Of a DNA stretch of 64,000 nt, positions 1-9,098 are shown in pieces. A model generated the notes under the pieces. That model was not told where the DNA came from, did not search any database, and saw only the letters and a program-made list of their open reading frames with translations. Made by a program: the position numbers and the translations under genes. Every line of letters starts with the position of its first letter. Position 1 is the stretch's first letter. The DNA is from Aequorivita lipolytica (lineage in GTDB: Bacteria > Bacteroidota > Bacteroidia > Flavobacteriales > Flavobacteriaceae): the NCBI RefSeq assembly GCF_007997135.1, contig NZ_VORU01000002.1, positions 372,001 through 436,000 of the forward strand, in the 5' to 3' direction.

Positions 1-2229
1 GAGTGCTAATTGGTTTTCTTCTTTCCCAAAACCGTGGCCTTCATCATATTTTACCATATAAGGTACTTCTACGCCTTTTGCTCTAAGCGTTTCCACAATT
101 TGATCGGCTTCATTAATATTTACGCGAGGATCATTTGCACCTTGTACTACAAATAAAGGCTTCGTTATTTTATCTACGTGTAAAGCAGGAGAAATCTCGT
201 CCATAATCGCCTTTTGCTCGGGAATGTTTGGGTTGTACCAAATTTTATACAACAGTTCACGATATTTTTCCCAATATGGAGGAATGGTGCCCATAAACGT
301 ATGTAAGTTACTTACCCCAACATAATCTACACCGCAGGCATATTTTTCCGGGGTTTTGGTCATTCCGCGTAAAACTGCGTATCCACCGTGACTTCCGCCA
401 TAAATTGCTACAAGATCCTTATTTACCCAGCCTTGCGCTATTGCGTAATCTACGCCATCTTCCACATCATCCATTGCTTTACGGCCAATTTCGCCAAAAC
501 CTGCTTTTAAAAATGCTTTACCATAACCACCGGAAACTCTAAAGTTAACGTGTAAAGTTGCATAACCGCGACTTGCAAATAACTGCGCTTCTGGGTTAAA
601 ACCCCAATTATCCCGAATGCCCTGCGGTCCGCCGTGTGGATTTACAATTAGCGGCACCTGTTGGCCTTCTTTGTAATTTGCTGGTAATGTAATGTAACCG
701 TAAATGGTAAGTCCGTCACGGCTTTTAAACTTGATTGGCTTCATAGTAGCCATATCTTCAGCTTTTAAATGCGGCAATAACTTATATAAAAGCGTTACCG
801 TGTCTTTTTCAACATCATATAAATAATATTCTCCTACAATTTTATCGCTAGTAACAGCAACCATATATTGTGACTCGTCATCGGTTTTTCCTAAAGTGAA
901 GAACTGCTTGTCGCCAAATTCCTTTTGCAAACGAGCATAGATTTTCTTGTAAGTAGCGCTAACGGGTACAATTTCAGTTTTTTCTCCCGTAAAGCTGAAA
1001 TAATCTATTTCGTAATTTCTTTTTCTTGAAAGCGAAACTCCTGAAACATCAAAAGTGTCATTACTGAAAAGGGTTTTTATTTTTTTATTTTCTTTTAAAT
1101 CGAATAGTTGAATTTCAATTTTATCATCCTCTAAATTTGAAATAACATAAGCATCGTCCGGATTTTTGCTGCTTGGGTTGAAAGATGAAATACTGAATGT
1201 GTCGCCAAACTCGGTGAGCTTTACGCGCTTAAATTCTCCGTCTATTTCATATAACAATTCCATATTAATGCCATCTACAATACGGTTAATGGCACGTAAA
1301 TTTCCTTTTCGGTCAAAATCATACGAGCTTACTGGCGGATCGCCGGCTTTTACTGTGTAAAGTTTTGTAGCTTCTCCCGTATTGATATTAAGGCGGTACG
1401 GTTCTTCCTGTTGTAAATCATCCTTATTCATCTGGACAATTACGTGGTCTTCGTCTTCTTTTAGAGATTCAATAATATTTACTTTAACGCCTTCGTATGG
1501 AGTTAATTCTTTTTTATTTTGGCCTGTAACATCTACGCCAAAAACATGTTGGTTTTCATTACCGCCCTTATCTTGCAGGTATAAAAGTCTCGTGTTGTTT
1601 GCCCAAAAGTAACCGCGTATTAAATCCTCTTTTTGTTCAATAAGTAAGGTTTCCTTTTGGGTTGCGGTTTCTTTTAAATATAAATCACGTTCTCCTGTTT
1701 CCCTTCTTTTCATATAACTTATAAACTTGCCGTCTGGAGAAAGTTGAAAGGAATAAGCTTCTGGCGTTTTAAAATAATCTTCAACTGAATATTTGTAATT
1801 CCCAGATTCCATTGCAGCTAATTTTTCAAGCGCTGCATCGGTAGAGGGAAGCGCAGTATTTCCTGGTTTTGTCTTCACAGTTTTCTTTAGGTTTAGCGGG
1901 TATTTTTGTCCCATTTGTTCGTAGCTTCCTTCAATGAGTTCTCCAGAAACTGTACCGGTATAGGTCAATCCCATTTTGGACGAAGTAATGGTAATATTTT
2001 TATCCTGCAATAATACGGAATCGAGTTCTATTCCGCTTGCTCCTTGGGCAGGAACATCTAGCGTTGCGCTATAACCATCGTTAGTTGGCGTAATGTTAAA
2101 AATAAGTTCCATTTTCATGCCCTGTGCTTCGAGCGTGCCGCTGTAAGACCCGTTAAGATCTTGGGCGTTTATTGATCCTGCTAGAAACAGCATTGTAATT
2201 GCGATTGTAAATTTTAGAAGTGTTGTCAT
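1..2229 (-). CDS. Secreted S9-family prolyl oligopeptidase-type peptidase (3' end outside window)
   Basis: Predicted exported serine peptidase that cleaves oligopeptides. Reading from the ATG at 2229 there is a signal peptide (residues 1-23, ending SINAQ), then a domain of about 95 residues resembling the beta-rich N-terminal domain sometimes fused to alpha/beta hydrolases (QGMKMELIFNI, LDVPAQGASGI), then a beta-propeller-like region and the hydrolase domain. The whole triad is visible: Ser613 in GGSHGG, Asp700 in GANDPRV and His732 in DEGHGF. The frame stays open through base 1, so only the last residues are missing; comparison with family length suggests a few tens at most. The family call is firm. 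The physiological substrate and the role of the N-terminal domain are unknown. Confidence 0.93.
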   Translation of the reverse strand, partial: MTTLLKFTIAITMLFLAGSINAQDLNGSYSGTLEAQGMKMELIFNITPTNDGYSATLDVPAQGASGIELDSVLLQDKNITITSSKMGLTYTGTVSGELIEGSYEQMGQKYPLNLKKTVKTKPGNTALPSTDAALEKLAAMESGNYKYSVEDYFKTPEAYSFQLSPDGKFISYMKRRETGERDLYLKETATQKETLLIEQKEDLIRGYFWANNTRLLYLQDKGGNENQHVFGVDVTGQNKKELTPYEGVKVNIIESLKEDEDHVIVQMNKDDLQQEEPYRLNINTGEATKLYTVKAGDPPVSSYDFDRKGNLRAINRIVDGINMELLYEIDGEFKRVKLTEFGDTFSISSFNPSSKNPDDAYVISNLEDDKIEIQLFDLKENKKIKTLFSNDTFDVSGVSLSRKRNYEIDYFSFTGEKTEIVPVSATYKKIYARLQKEFGDKQFFTLGKTDDESQYMVAVTSDKIVGEYYLYDVEKDTVTLLYKLLPHLKAEDMATMKPIKFKSRDGLTIYGYITLPANYKEGQQVPLIVNPHGGPQGIRDNWGFNPEAQLFASRGYATLHVNFRVSGGYGKAFLKAGFGEIGRKAMDDVEDGVDYAIAQGWVNKDLVAIYGGSHGGYAVLRGMTKTPEKYACGVDYVGVSNLHTFMGTIPPYWEKYRELLYKIWYNPNIPEQKAIMDEISPALHVDKITKPLFVVQGANDPRVNINEADQIVETLRAKGVEVPYMVKYDEGHGFGKEENQLAL

Positions 2230-2239
2230 AATGTTTATT

Positions 2240-2332
2240 TTAGAAAATTAGTTTTACGATTAGATATATTGCAATTCCAATTACAAGGCCAATTGCAAAT
2301 TTAATGATTGTAATTCGAGTTGTTGCTTTCAT
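2240..2332 (-). CDS. Possible 30-residue single-span membrane peptide
   Basis: A short open frame starts at ATG 2332 and stops at 2240, ten bases before the S9 peptidase ATG. It would encode 30 residues: a basic start (MKATTR) followed by one hydrophobic stretch of about 20 residues (FAIGLVIGIAIYLIV) ending KLIF. The composition is that of a real small membrane protein and the frame fills most of the leader of the peptidase gene, so the two could be co-translated. No family is recognised. The length alone is weak evidence for coding; conservation in relatives would decide. Confidence 0.45.
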   Translation of the reverse strand: MKATTRITIIKFAIGLVIGIAIYLIVKLIF

Positions 2333-2567
2333 ACTTTCTTTGTTTTTCGTGTTTTCATAATAATTGTTTCGTGGTTAATTTCTGAAACAAACTTGCAACA
2401 CAAAACACTATAATAAAAGAGAAGCATCCCCAGATTTAGAAAATTGGGGAAGTATAAAAATTATGTTAGGCATTGAAAACAAAGCGTTTTAAAGTTATTT
2501 TAATTAATCTGAAGTAAAGAGAAAAAGCTAGCCCTATATTTATAAATTTAGGGTGCAATGGATGTTT

Positions 2568-4289
2568 TTAAGCTATATTTTTAATTTCCTTAATGTAGAA
2601 AGAAGGATTTAAACCGGTGTCTTTTTTGAAATATTTGGTAAATGAATCTGCAGATTTATAGCCTACTTCCTCAGCGATAGATTGAACAGAATAAGACCTA
2701 AAGATAACATCGTTTTTAAGGCGAACAATGGTATAATTTATTCGGAGGTCATTAATATAGGTGTTGAAGTTTTTACCGTAATGCGAGTTTATTACTTTTG
2801 AAAGATACGAAGTATTTGTATTTATCTTTTTCGCAACATTGTATGAATTACAATCCTGTTTTAGATAATATTCCTGTTTTTCTAGCTTTTTAAGCCCATC
2901 GAGAATTTGTTGTTTTATTTCGTTAGGTACATCTATTGTGTTTTTTTCTTCTAAGACATCGTCTTTGGTATCAATTATATTCAAATTGTCTTCAGAAGAA
3001 TTTTTCATTTTTTTCAGTAATGCTTCAAACTTGGCTTCGTTTTTCTTTTTGTTTCTGTAAAAGCGTAGCAATATAAATAGAAGTGCCAAAATTATAAGTG
3101 AAGCCCCTAAAAACAGATAATTGAGATAGGTTTGTTTTTTTTCTTTTTCAGCTTCGAGTGTTTTTAACTCGCTTCTGAATTTTTCAATTTCCTGTGCCTT
3201 TGTCGAAGCTTTTACCTCACTTTTAATTTTATCAAATTCAGATGTGGTATTTATGTATTTTTCAAAATAAAAATTGGCCCTTTCCAAATTGCCTGTTTCT
3301 TTATAACTATCTGCCAAAAGCTTGTAGTAATCAGACATAAATCCTTCTTCCTCAGGTTTAACGTCATAATTGTCAAGCGACTGTTGCAAGAGTTCTTTTG
3401 CTGCCTCAAAATTGCCTTCTCCGTGCTCCACTTTTCCCAAATCATAGTTCATCCGTAAATCCATCAAAGGTGAATTCAGATCACAAATTTTTGAAGCAGC
3501 TCTAAAGTTTTTCTTGGCTTCACTATATTTTTTTTCAAAGAAAGCAATTTCTCCCTGGGCTTCGTATAATATTCGCTGATTACAGCTATCTTCTGGAGTA
3601 ACTAATTTTGAAATCTGCCTGCTGTAGTATTTTGCAGAATCTGCTTGTTTAATTTTAAGGAATGAACCCGAAAGCTCAGAGTAAGTATTAACGAGAATTG
3701 TTTTTTTTGTAGTTGCAGTGAAAGCAGAATCAAGCGGCTTATTTTTATAAATCGAAATAGTTTTTTTTCGAATTTCGATTGCTTTCTGAGTGTCGCCAGA
3801 CATTTGTAAGATATATGATATATATTGTAAAACATTTTCCCTCCAAAATTCGTTTTCGATTCCTTCAGATTTTAAAAGCGCTGTTTCCAAAATTTCAAGT
3901 GCTTTTGAGACGTTTGAAAGACTCATTTGAACTTGCGCTCCCAAAATATAGGAACCAACAATCTCTCCTTCCAGTTTGTTTTTTGCAGCAAAACTCAGGG
4001 CTTTTTCAAACTGTTTTTGTGCTTTATCTAACTCGCGGTGGCGTTCGTAAATAATGGCGAGAGCCTGAATTCCTTGCCATTCTTTTTTCGTATCGCTTTC
4101 TCTTTTAGCTTTTAAAATAAAGGCGTTAGACGCATCAACGGCTTTGGGAAGATCATTAAATAGATATTTGTTAATAGAGTCACTAATAGATTCAAATGAC
4201 TGTTGAGAAATATCGGTTTTTTCCTGTCCAAAAAAGAAAGAACAATTTAGTACGAAGCAATAAAGAAGTAGTTTTTTAAAGATATTCAT
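2568..4289 (-). CDS. Membrane-anchored TPR protein with C-terminal AraC-type DNA-binding domain
   Basis: Likely one-component regulator that senses a periplasmic signal and binds DNA in the cytoplasm. I place the start at ATG 4289 because it gives a clean signal peptide (MNIFKKLLLYCFVLNCSFFF, then GQ); the longer frame to 4331 would put a hydrophilic tail in front. After the signal come TPR-like helical repeats (about residues 30-350), a charged coiled coil, one membrane span (about 388-410, YLFLGASLIILALLFILLRF), and an AraC/XylS double helix-turn-helix at the C-terminus (VAKKINTNTSYLSKVIN, then SIAEEVGYKSADSFTKYFKK). This architecture is common in Bacteroidota. Target genes are not evident; the neighbours (radical SAM, S9 peptidase) give no firm hint. 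Confidence 0.85.
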   Translation of the reverse strand: MNIFKKLLLYCFVLNCSFFFGQEKTDISQQSFESISDSINKYLFNDLPKAVDASNAFILKAKRESDTKKEWQGIQALAIIYERHRELDKAQKQFEKALSFAAKNKLEGEIVGSYILGAQVQMSLSNVSKALEILETALLKSEGIENEFWRENVLQYISYILQMSGDTQKAIEIRKKTISIYKNKPLDSAFTATTKKTILVNTYSELSGSFLKIKQADSAKYYSRQISKLVTPEDSCNQRILYEAQGEIAFFEKKYSEAKKNFRAASKICDLNSPLMDLRMNYDLGKVEHGEGNFEAAKELLQQSLDNYDVKPEEEGFMSDYYKLLADSYKETGNLERANFYFEKYINTTSEFDKIKSEVKASTKAQEIEKFRSELKTLEAEKEKKQTYLNYLFLGASLIILALLFILLRFYRNKKKNEAKFEALLKKMKNSSEDNLNIIDTKDDVLEEKNTIDVPNEIKQQILDGLKKLEKQEYYLKQDCNSYNVAKKINTNTSYLSKVINSHYGKNFNTYINDLRINYTIVRLKNDVIFRSYSVQSIAEEVGYKSADSFTKYFKKDTGLNPSFYIKEIKNIA

Positions 4290-4340
4290 AAATTTAATAG
4301 TCGCAATTTCAGCCATTATGGACAAAGCCAAAGTTACTAA

Positions 4341-5411
4341 TTAAAACAACCGCAGCTGCGGATTTTTAAGTTCTAGAAAGTGCGAAGTATCTAAGGGCTC
4401 TCTTTTGCTGTCTTTTAAGTATCTCTTTTTTGCGATCGCCATCGTGTTTTTCACCTGTTCGCTTATTGTTCCTTCACCTTTCATTCGTCGTCCCCAATTG
4501 CTATCGTTGAGGTTTCCGCCGTGGCATTCTGCAATTTGGTTTAAAATGCGTTCCGCCTTATCGGGGATAGTTTTGTGTGCCCAATCCTTAAAGATTTCTG
4601 CAATCTGGCCATTCAATCTTACAATGGTGTAGCTTACATCTACCGCTCCAAGTTCTGCTACTTTTTTTACCAAAGGAAGTATTTCGTGACTGTTCAGCGA
4701 AGGAATAATCGGCGCCATCATAACCCGAACTGGAATGCCATTTTCTGAAAGAATCTCAACAGTTTTAAGACGCTGTTTTATGCTCGCTGTTCGAGGTTCT
4801 AACAATCTACGCGTATCTTCGGAAAGGGAAGTGATAGAAATGTTGACCGAAATAATATTCAACTTCGCCATTTCCTTCAAAATATCGAGATCGCGAAGTA
4901 TTAGCGAATTTTTTGTGATGATTCCTGTTGGATGTTTCCACTTCAGCATTACTTCCAAACATTTTCGGGTTATTTCCATTTTGCGCTCCAATGGCTGATA
5001 ACAATCTGTATTTCCTGAAAAAATGATGGTTTCGCCTACCCAATTCTTCGAAGTTATTTTTTCTTCCAAAAGTTGTGGTGCATTTCTTTTAAAGAGAATG
5101 TTTCGTTCAAAATCCAAGCCCGCGCCATAACCCCAATATTCGTGGCTGTTTCTTGCGTAGCAGTATACACAGCCGTGCTCGCAACCTTGATACGGATTTG
5201 CAGAATAGCCCATCCCAACATCTGGGCTATTCACTTTATTTACAAATGTTTTGGGAAAAATCTCAATGTACTTTGTTTTGTTTTTGTCTGCTTCTTCACC
5301 CTCAGCTTCGCAGAAATTTAAATATTCGTCCAAAACTTCGTGGCTATTTTCGAAGAAACGGTTGTGAACATTTTTCTGGGCGCCACGGCCTTTTAGAATA
5401 TTATCAGACAT
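4341..5411 (-). CDS. Radical SAM protein, PA0069/SPL-like family
   Basis: Iron-sulfur enzyme of the radical S-adenosylmethionine superfamily. The cluster-binding motif is CEHGCVYC (Cys77, Cys81, Cys84) preceded by NPYQG, the arrangement of the PA0069/Rv2578c group that resembles spore photoproduct lyase. A TIM-barrel pattern follows, including IIFSGNTDCYQPLE and the SITSLSEDTRRLLEPR segment typical of the group. Its 356 residues match full-length family members. The substrate is unknown for the family. The start codon directly follows the hairpin and T-run that end the upstream S15 peptidase gene, so a separate promoter inside or upstream of that hairpin must drive it, or read-through does. 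Confidence 0.88.
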   Translation of the reverse strand: MSDNILKGRGAQKNVHNRFFENSHEVLDEYLNFCEAEGEEADKNKTKYIEIFPKTFVNKVNSPDVGMGYSANPYQGCEHGCVYCYARNSHEYWGYGAGLDFERNILFKRNAPQLLEEKITSKNWVGETIIFSGNTDCYQPLERKMEITRKCLEVMLKWKHPTGIITKNSLILRDLDILKEMAKLNIISVNISITSLSEDTRRLLEPRTASIKQRLKTVEILSENGIPVRVMMAPIIPSLNSHEILPLVKKVAELGAVDVSYTIVRLNGQIAEIFKDWAHKTIPDKAERILNQIAECHGGNLNDSNWGRRMKGEGTISEQVKNTMAIAKKRYLKDSKREPLDTSHFLELKNPQLRLF

Positions 5412-5444
5412 AAAAAAACTTTGAAGTTAGGAATCTTCAAAGTT
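5411..5444 (-). terminator. Intrinsic terminator of the S15 peptidase gene
   Basis: On the minus strand AACTTTGAAG and CTTCAAAGTT form a perfect 10-bp stem with an 8-nt loop, followed by a run of T that touches the ATG of the radical SAM gene. A second perfect inverted repeat (9-bp arms AATTAGGAA/TTCCTAATT, 5472-5492) overlaps the peptidase stop codon. The stems are AT-rich, so efficiency is uncertain. Confidence 0.6.
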
Positions 5445-5486
5445 AATTATTATTAGGAATAAATCCTTCTAAATTAGGAAATATTC

Positions 5487-7313
5487 CTAATTATGTATTG
5501 CTTTTTTGAAAGCTTCTTTCCCGCCAACCACTGGAATTTCAATAGTTGTTTCGTCAAGATCAATAGTGAGTATAGTTCCCGGTTCTGGTAAAAGTGTGAA
5601 TTGACTATCGCTTGAAAAAATCATCAACCCAATCTGTTGCCCAGCTGGAATCACTTGATCGTCTGGAATAAGATTGAAAGACATTTCATAAAATTTGCCT
5701 CGTTTTAAAGGTTCACTTTCGGTAATAGACTTGTAATTCTGGGGATCTGCCCAACCTCTTGTAATAATATTGTTAGTAATTTTTGCATCAGGATCTTTGT
5801 TCCAAGGCAAAGAAACCATCCAAACGGAAAGATTGGCTGCGGGTTTGCTGCTGGCCAGTTTTATATTCAATTTTGAAAGTCCCGAAAGATGTAAGTCTTC
5901 CTTTAAAACTGGAGTTACAAAAAGTAATCTGTGAATGGAATTTGCAAGTTGCGCGAGCGAATCTCCTGAAAAATTATAGTCATCAGTCAACATAGCTTGA
6001 AGTTGTACTGTATTCTTTTTTTCGATAGCCAAAATTCCTTCATTTGGGGAAGTAGAATTTAGATGAAGCATAACTTTTTCGGCATCGGGATTTGGATAGT
6101 TGGCGTAGGGTGTTGGATTGTCGTTTTTGTCATTCTCGCGAACAATCCACGCTTTCGGTTCTTTTTCAACACCATTCTCAATTCCAAAAAGATAACGTGT
6201 AAACCATCTATTCATCATAGAAAGTGGTGGTGGCCCGCCGTGTCCGTATTGATGGTAATAAATTTTTACAGGCAATCCCATTTCTTCAGCCGCCTTGTAA
6301 ATTCTGTAACTATGTTCAGGCATTACGTTCCAGTCGTTAAACCCATGCGCCATAAATAGTGCGGCTTTCATAGGTTTCATATCATTTAGATAATCACGAC
6401 CCGCCCAAAAATCGTTGTAATCGCCTGTTTTACGGTCAATGCCATTTTTTATTTCGTTATCGCGATAAGTTGCATTGTTGTAAGCTCTTTTTGACTCATC
6501 GCCACTGTGAATAAAATCATAAAGTACGTCCACATCTTCTCCTAAATATCCACCCGGCGAGCGCACCAATCCATTAGAACGATAATAGTGGTAATAGGAA
6601 GTATTTGGCGCAATAGGAATGATGGCTTCAAGCCCTTCAACGCCTGTAGTTGCAGCGGCCAACGGAATTGTACCGTTATATGATGTTCCTGTCATCCCGA
6701 CTTTTCCTGTAGTCCAATATGCATTTACTTCTTCGGTTCCGTCGGGAGTTGTATAGCCTTTTGCGCGACCGTTTAGCCAATCTATAACTGCTTTTGGAGC
6801 CAATGATTCATTGTCGCCACCCACGGTTGGCGAACCCTGTGAAAGTCCAGTTCCTGGGGAAGAGGAATGTATAACGATAAACCCGCGAGGAACCCAAGTT
6901 GAGGTTTGTGTATTGGAAATTATGGGTCGCTTGCCCCATCTTTTTACAGAAGGATGGACAATGTCCTTTCCGGGCGCACCCAATTCCTGATAAACATCGT
7001 GAAAAGCACCCTCAACGTCTGGCGCCACCCCAGCAAAATAGGGGCTTGATTCATAAACTACTGGCAGTTTTAATCCGTCAGTTTCGGTTTGTTTAGGCCT
7101 TGTAACGTCAACGTGCATGCGGTCTGGTTTGCCATCACCATCGGTGTCAAAGGTTGTTTCTACCCATAAATCTGTGCGTATCCAATCTTTTTGATTTTCA
7201 AAAGCGGGAACAATTTGGGCCTCGCCGTCTTTAAACCACGGTTCGGCTTTTTCTTGGGCTATTGAAGTAATAGGCAATAAGAACGTGGCAATTAATAAGA
7301 AGTAATTTTTCAT
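5487..7313 (-). CDS. Secreted Xaa-Pro dipeptidyl-peptidase (S15, CocE/NonD family)
   Basis: Exported serine hydrolase releasing X-Pro dipeptides from peptide N-termini, or a related acylase. A signal peptide of about 19 residues ends TSIAQ. The alpha/beta hydrolase domain carries the nucleophile in GMTGTSYNG (Ser211), an Asp in AHGFNDWNV and a His in YYHQYGHGG. The C-terminal third is the jelly-roll domain typical of S15 enzymes (GKFYEMSFNLIPDDQVIPAGQQIGLMIFSSD). Its 608 residues are normal for secreted Bacteroidota members. It probably works with the other exported peptidases in the window in protein scavenging. Confidence 0.92.
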   Translation of the reverse strand: MKNYFLLIATFLLPITSIAQEKAEPWFKDGEAQIVPAFENQKDWIRTDLWVETTFDTDGDGKPDRMHVDVTRPKQTETDGLKLPVVYESSPYFAGVAPDVEGAFHDVYQELGAPGKDIVHPSVKRWGKRPIISNTQTSTWVPRGFIVIHSSSPGTGLSQGSPTVGGDNESLAPKAVIDWLNGRAKGYTTPDGTEEVNAYWTTGKVGMTGTSYNGTIPLAAATTGVEGLEAIIPIAPNTSYYHYYRSNGLVRSPGGYLGEDVDVLYDFIHSGDESKRAYNNATYRDNEIKNGIDRKTGDYNDFWAGRDYLNDMKPMKAALFMAHGFNDWNVMPEHSYRIYKAAEEMGLPVKIYYHQYGHGGPPPLSMMNRWFTRYLFGIENGVEKEPKAWIVRENDKNDNPTPYANYPNPDAEKVMLHLNSTSPNEGILAIEKKNTVQLQAMLTDDYNFSGDSLAQLANSIHRLLFVTPVLKEDLHLSGLSKLNIKLASSKPAANLSVWMVSLPWNKDPDAKITNNIITRGWADPQNYKSITESEPLKRGKFYEMSFNLIPDDQVIPAGQQIGLMIFSSDSQFTLLPEPGTILTIDLDETTIEIPVVGGKEAFKKAIHN

Positions 7314-7401
7314 AATTTTTAGAATGGAGTTTCAGAAAAAGAGTCTATAAAGTTAAGAATCTTACGGCATGCTTTCGAACTTTGGAGAAAATAAATTAAA
7401 A

Positions 7402-8970
7402 TTAGAAATATAATTTCACCATCATTGGTTTATCATTACTTTCTGCTTGCACCAAAATATCCGATTCATTTAATAACACACCAAATCGCAGCCCGAGATG
7501 TGCGTTGTAAATATCGGGAAACAAAATCTTATCATACCTAAATGCACCAGTTTCGTACATTTTTAGAAGGTATAATTTCGGTCCTTCCTTAAACTCTATT
7601 TCATTGTTTTTCAAAATTTTTAAATCTGAAGCTGCATTCACAAAATAATAGAAAACATTATTTTTAGTGGTGGAAGCATACGATAGAAAAGGAATATTAT
7701 GCGGCGACCAAGCGCTTTGCTTTTTATTAATATTTTTTGCCCAAACTAATTCGCCATTGCTGTTTATTCTACAACTAATAATGTCTTTATAAATCCGATT
7801 TGCGCCTGCATTTTTGTCTGCAATATATATTTCAAATTCTTCGGCATTTATAATTACATCGCCATTTTCTAGCATAAATGTGCTTCTATAGGAGAGAAAA
7901 GATTTTAATTTTTCTTTCACCTTTCCATATTTTTCCACCATAAATTCTTCGGAGAAAGGCCGAAATGATTCGGTGGATGTTGCTAGAGATTTTGGATCTA
8001 TATTAAAACGCACAACGCCACTGTATCCCAAATAGTTATCAAAGGATCCTGTGGTTGAAGGGTCAATGTAAAGTCCTACTGCGGCAAGCTTTTCTACTTT
8101 ATTCACCAATTGAAGCGAACGAATTATATTGTTACTTTCAATTGAAATGAGCTGTTGTTTTTTTGAAACTGCATCAGCTGAAAAAAGAATAAAATAATAA
8201 TTTGGAGCGTTTTTCTTTTCTAGAATTATATCGCCGTTATTAAAAACTCTTCCCAAAAAATAGACTGTGCCCTCGTTGTCCATTACCATATTTAGGTATT
8301 CTAACTGCAATTTTTTTGTCGGTGATTCTGTTAAAGCTATTAAGTTTTCAAATTCGTATTCATAAATTTTTTCGAAATTTTTATTGAAAGTAATAACTAG
8401 CAGGGCATCCCCTTCTTTTGTTTTGGTGAAAAGATTGAGTGCAATAAATTCGCCGTTTTCAGATTCAACGAAATCGCCCAAATTGTTTTGATAATGAAGA
8501 CTGTATTCTGGCTCGCTACGAATACCAAAATGATCGTATTTGTTAAGACGAGTTCTGTCTAGGGCATAGATTTCTTTTTCACTAAAATTGAAATCTTCTT
8601 TTGAAGAAGTTAAGGTAGCAAAGGCATATTTTTTCTCTTTATAATTGTACTGAAATTGTAGCAAAACCACCGAATCTGCTGTTAAAAACACACCTTTTAT
8701 TTCATTGCGGTTTACCTCAAAGGTTGTTCTTTTTAGCAATTTTAAATCCTTGCTGTAATGTTCGATATAATACCCTTTTGGATTCGAAATGCTGGAATAG
8801 TAATTTCTAACAGTGAAGATGTCGCCGTTAGTATCTTCTTTTGCAAAGAGAAGTGTGGTCTTATATTTTTCATCTTTAAAAATCTCGCTTGCCGAAATTT
8901 TAAGTGAGTCTAGTTGCGCGTGCCCGATTATACCCAACAAAAGGCAGAATAAAAAAATAACATTTTTCAT
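7402..8970 (-). CDS. Exported protein of unknown function, paralogue of the next gene upstream
   Basis: No named family recognised. A signal peptide (MKNVIFLFCLLLGIIGHAQ) is followed by about 500 residues of beta-strand-rich sequence with repeated short blocks such as TVYFLGRVFNNGDIIL and ELVWAKNINKKQSAW, which suggest a propeller-like fold. It has the same length (522 residues) as the product of 9099-10667 and shares blocks in the same order: KGYYIEHY, RFNIDPKSL, FRPFSEEF, NGDVIINAEEFEIYI and ARNINKRQ/AKNINKKQ. The two are therefore tandem duplicates that have diverged a good deal. Intergenic spacing is 128 bases, so separate or joint transcription are both possible. Confidence 0.85.
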   Translation of the reverse strand: MKNVIFLFCLLLGIIGHAQLDSLKISASEIFKDEKYKTTLLFAKEDTNGDIFTVRNYYSSISNPKGYYIEHYSKDLKLLKRTTFEVNRNEIKGVFLTADSVVLLQFQYNYKEKKYAFATLTSSKEDFNFSEKEIYALDRTRLNKYDHFGIRSEPEYSLHYQNNLGDFVESENGEFIALNLFTKTKEGDALLVITFNKNFEKIYEYEFENLIALTESPTKKLQLEYLNMVMDNEGTVYFLGRVFNNGDIILEKKNAPNYYFILFSADAVSKKQQLISIESNNIIRSLQLVNKVEKLAAVGLYIDPSTTGSFDNYLGYSGVVRFNIDPKSLATSTESFRPFSEEFMVEKYGKVKEKLKSFLSYRSTFMLENGDVIINAEEFEIYIADKNAGANRIYKDIISCRINSNGELVWAKNINKKQSAWSPHNIPFLSYASTTKNNVFYYFVNAASDLKILKNNEIEFKEGPKLYLLKMYETGAFRYDKILFPDIYNAHLGLRFGVLLNESDILVQAESNDKPMMVKLYF

Positions 8971-9098
8971 AAATCTTCTTTTACTTGAATTTTACTTTTA
9001 AAAAATAACCTTTCTTTCTACGGAAAGGCTAATTTTTATAACTTAAAATATTCGTTACGTTTTCCAATTTTCAGAAAAACGAAACCTACTTTTTTGGC

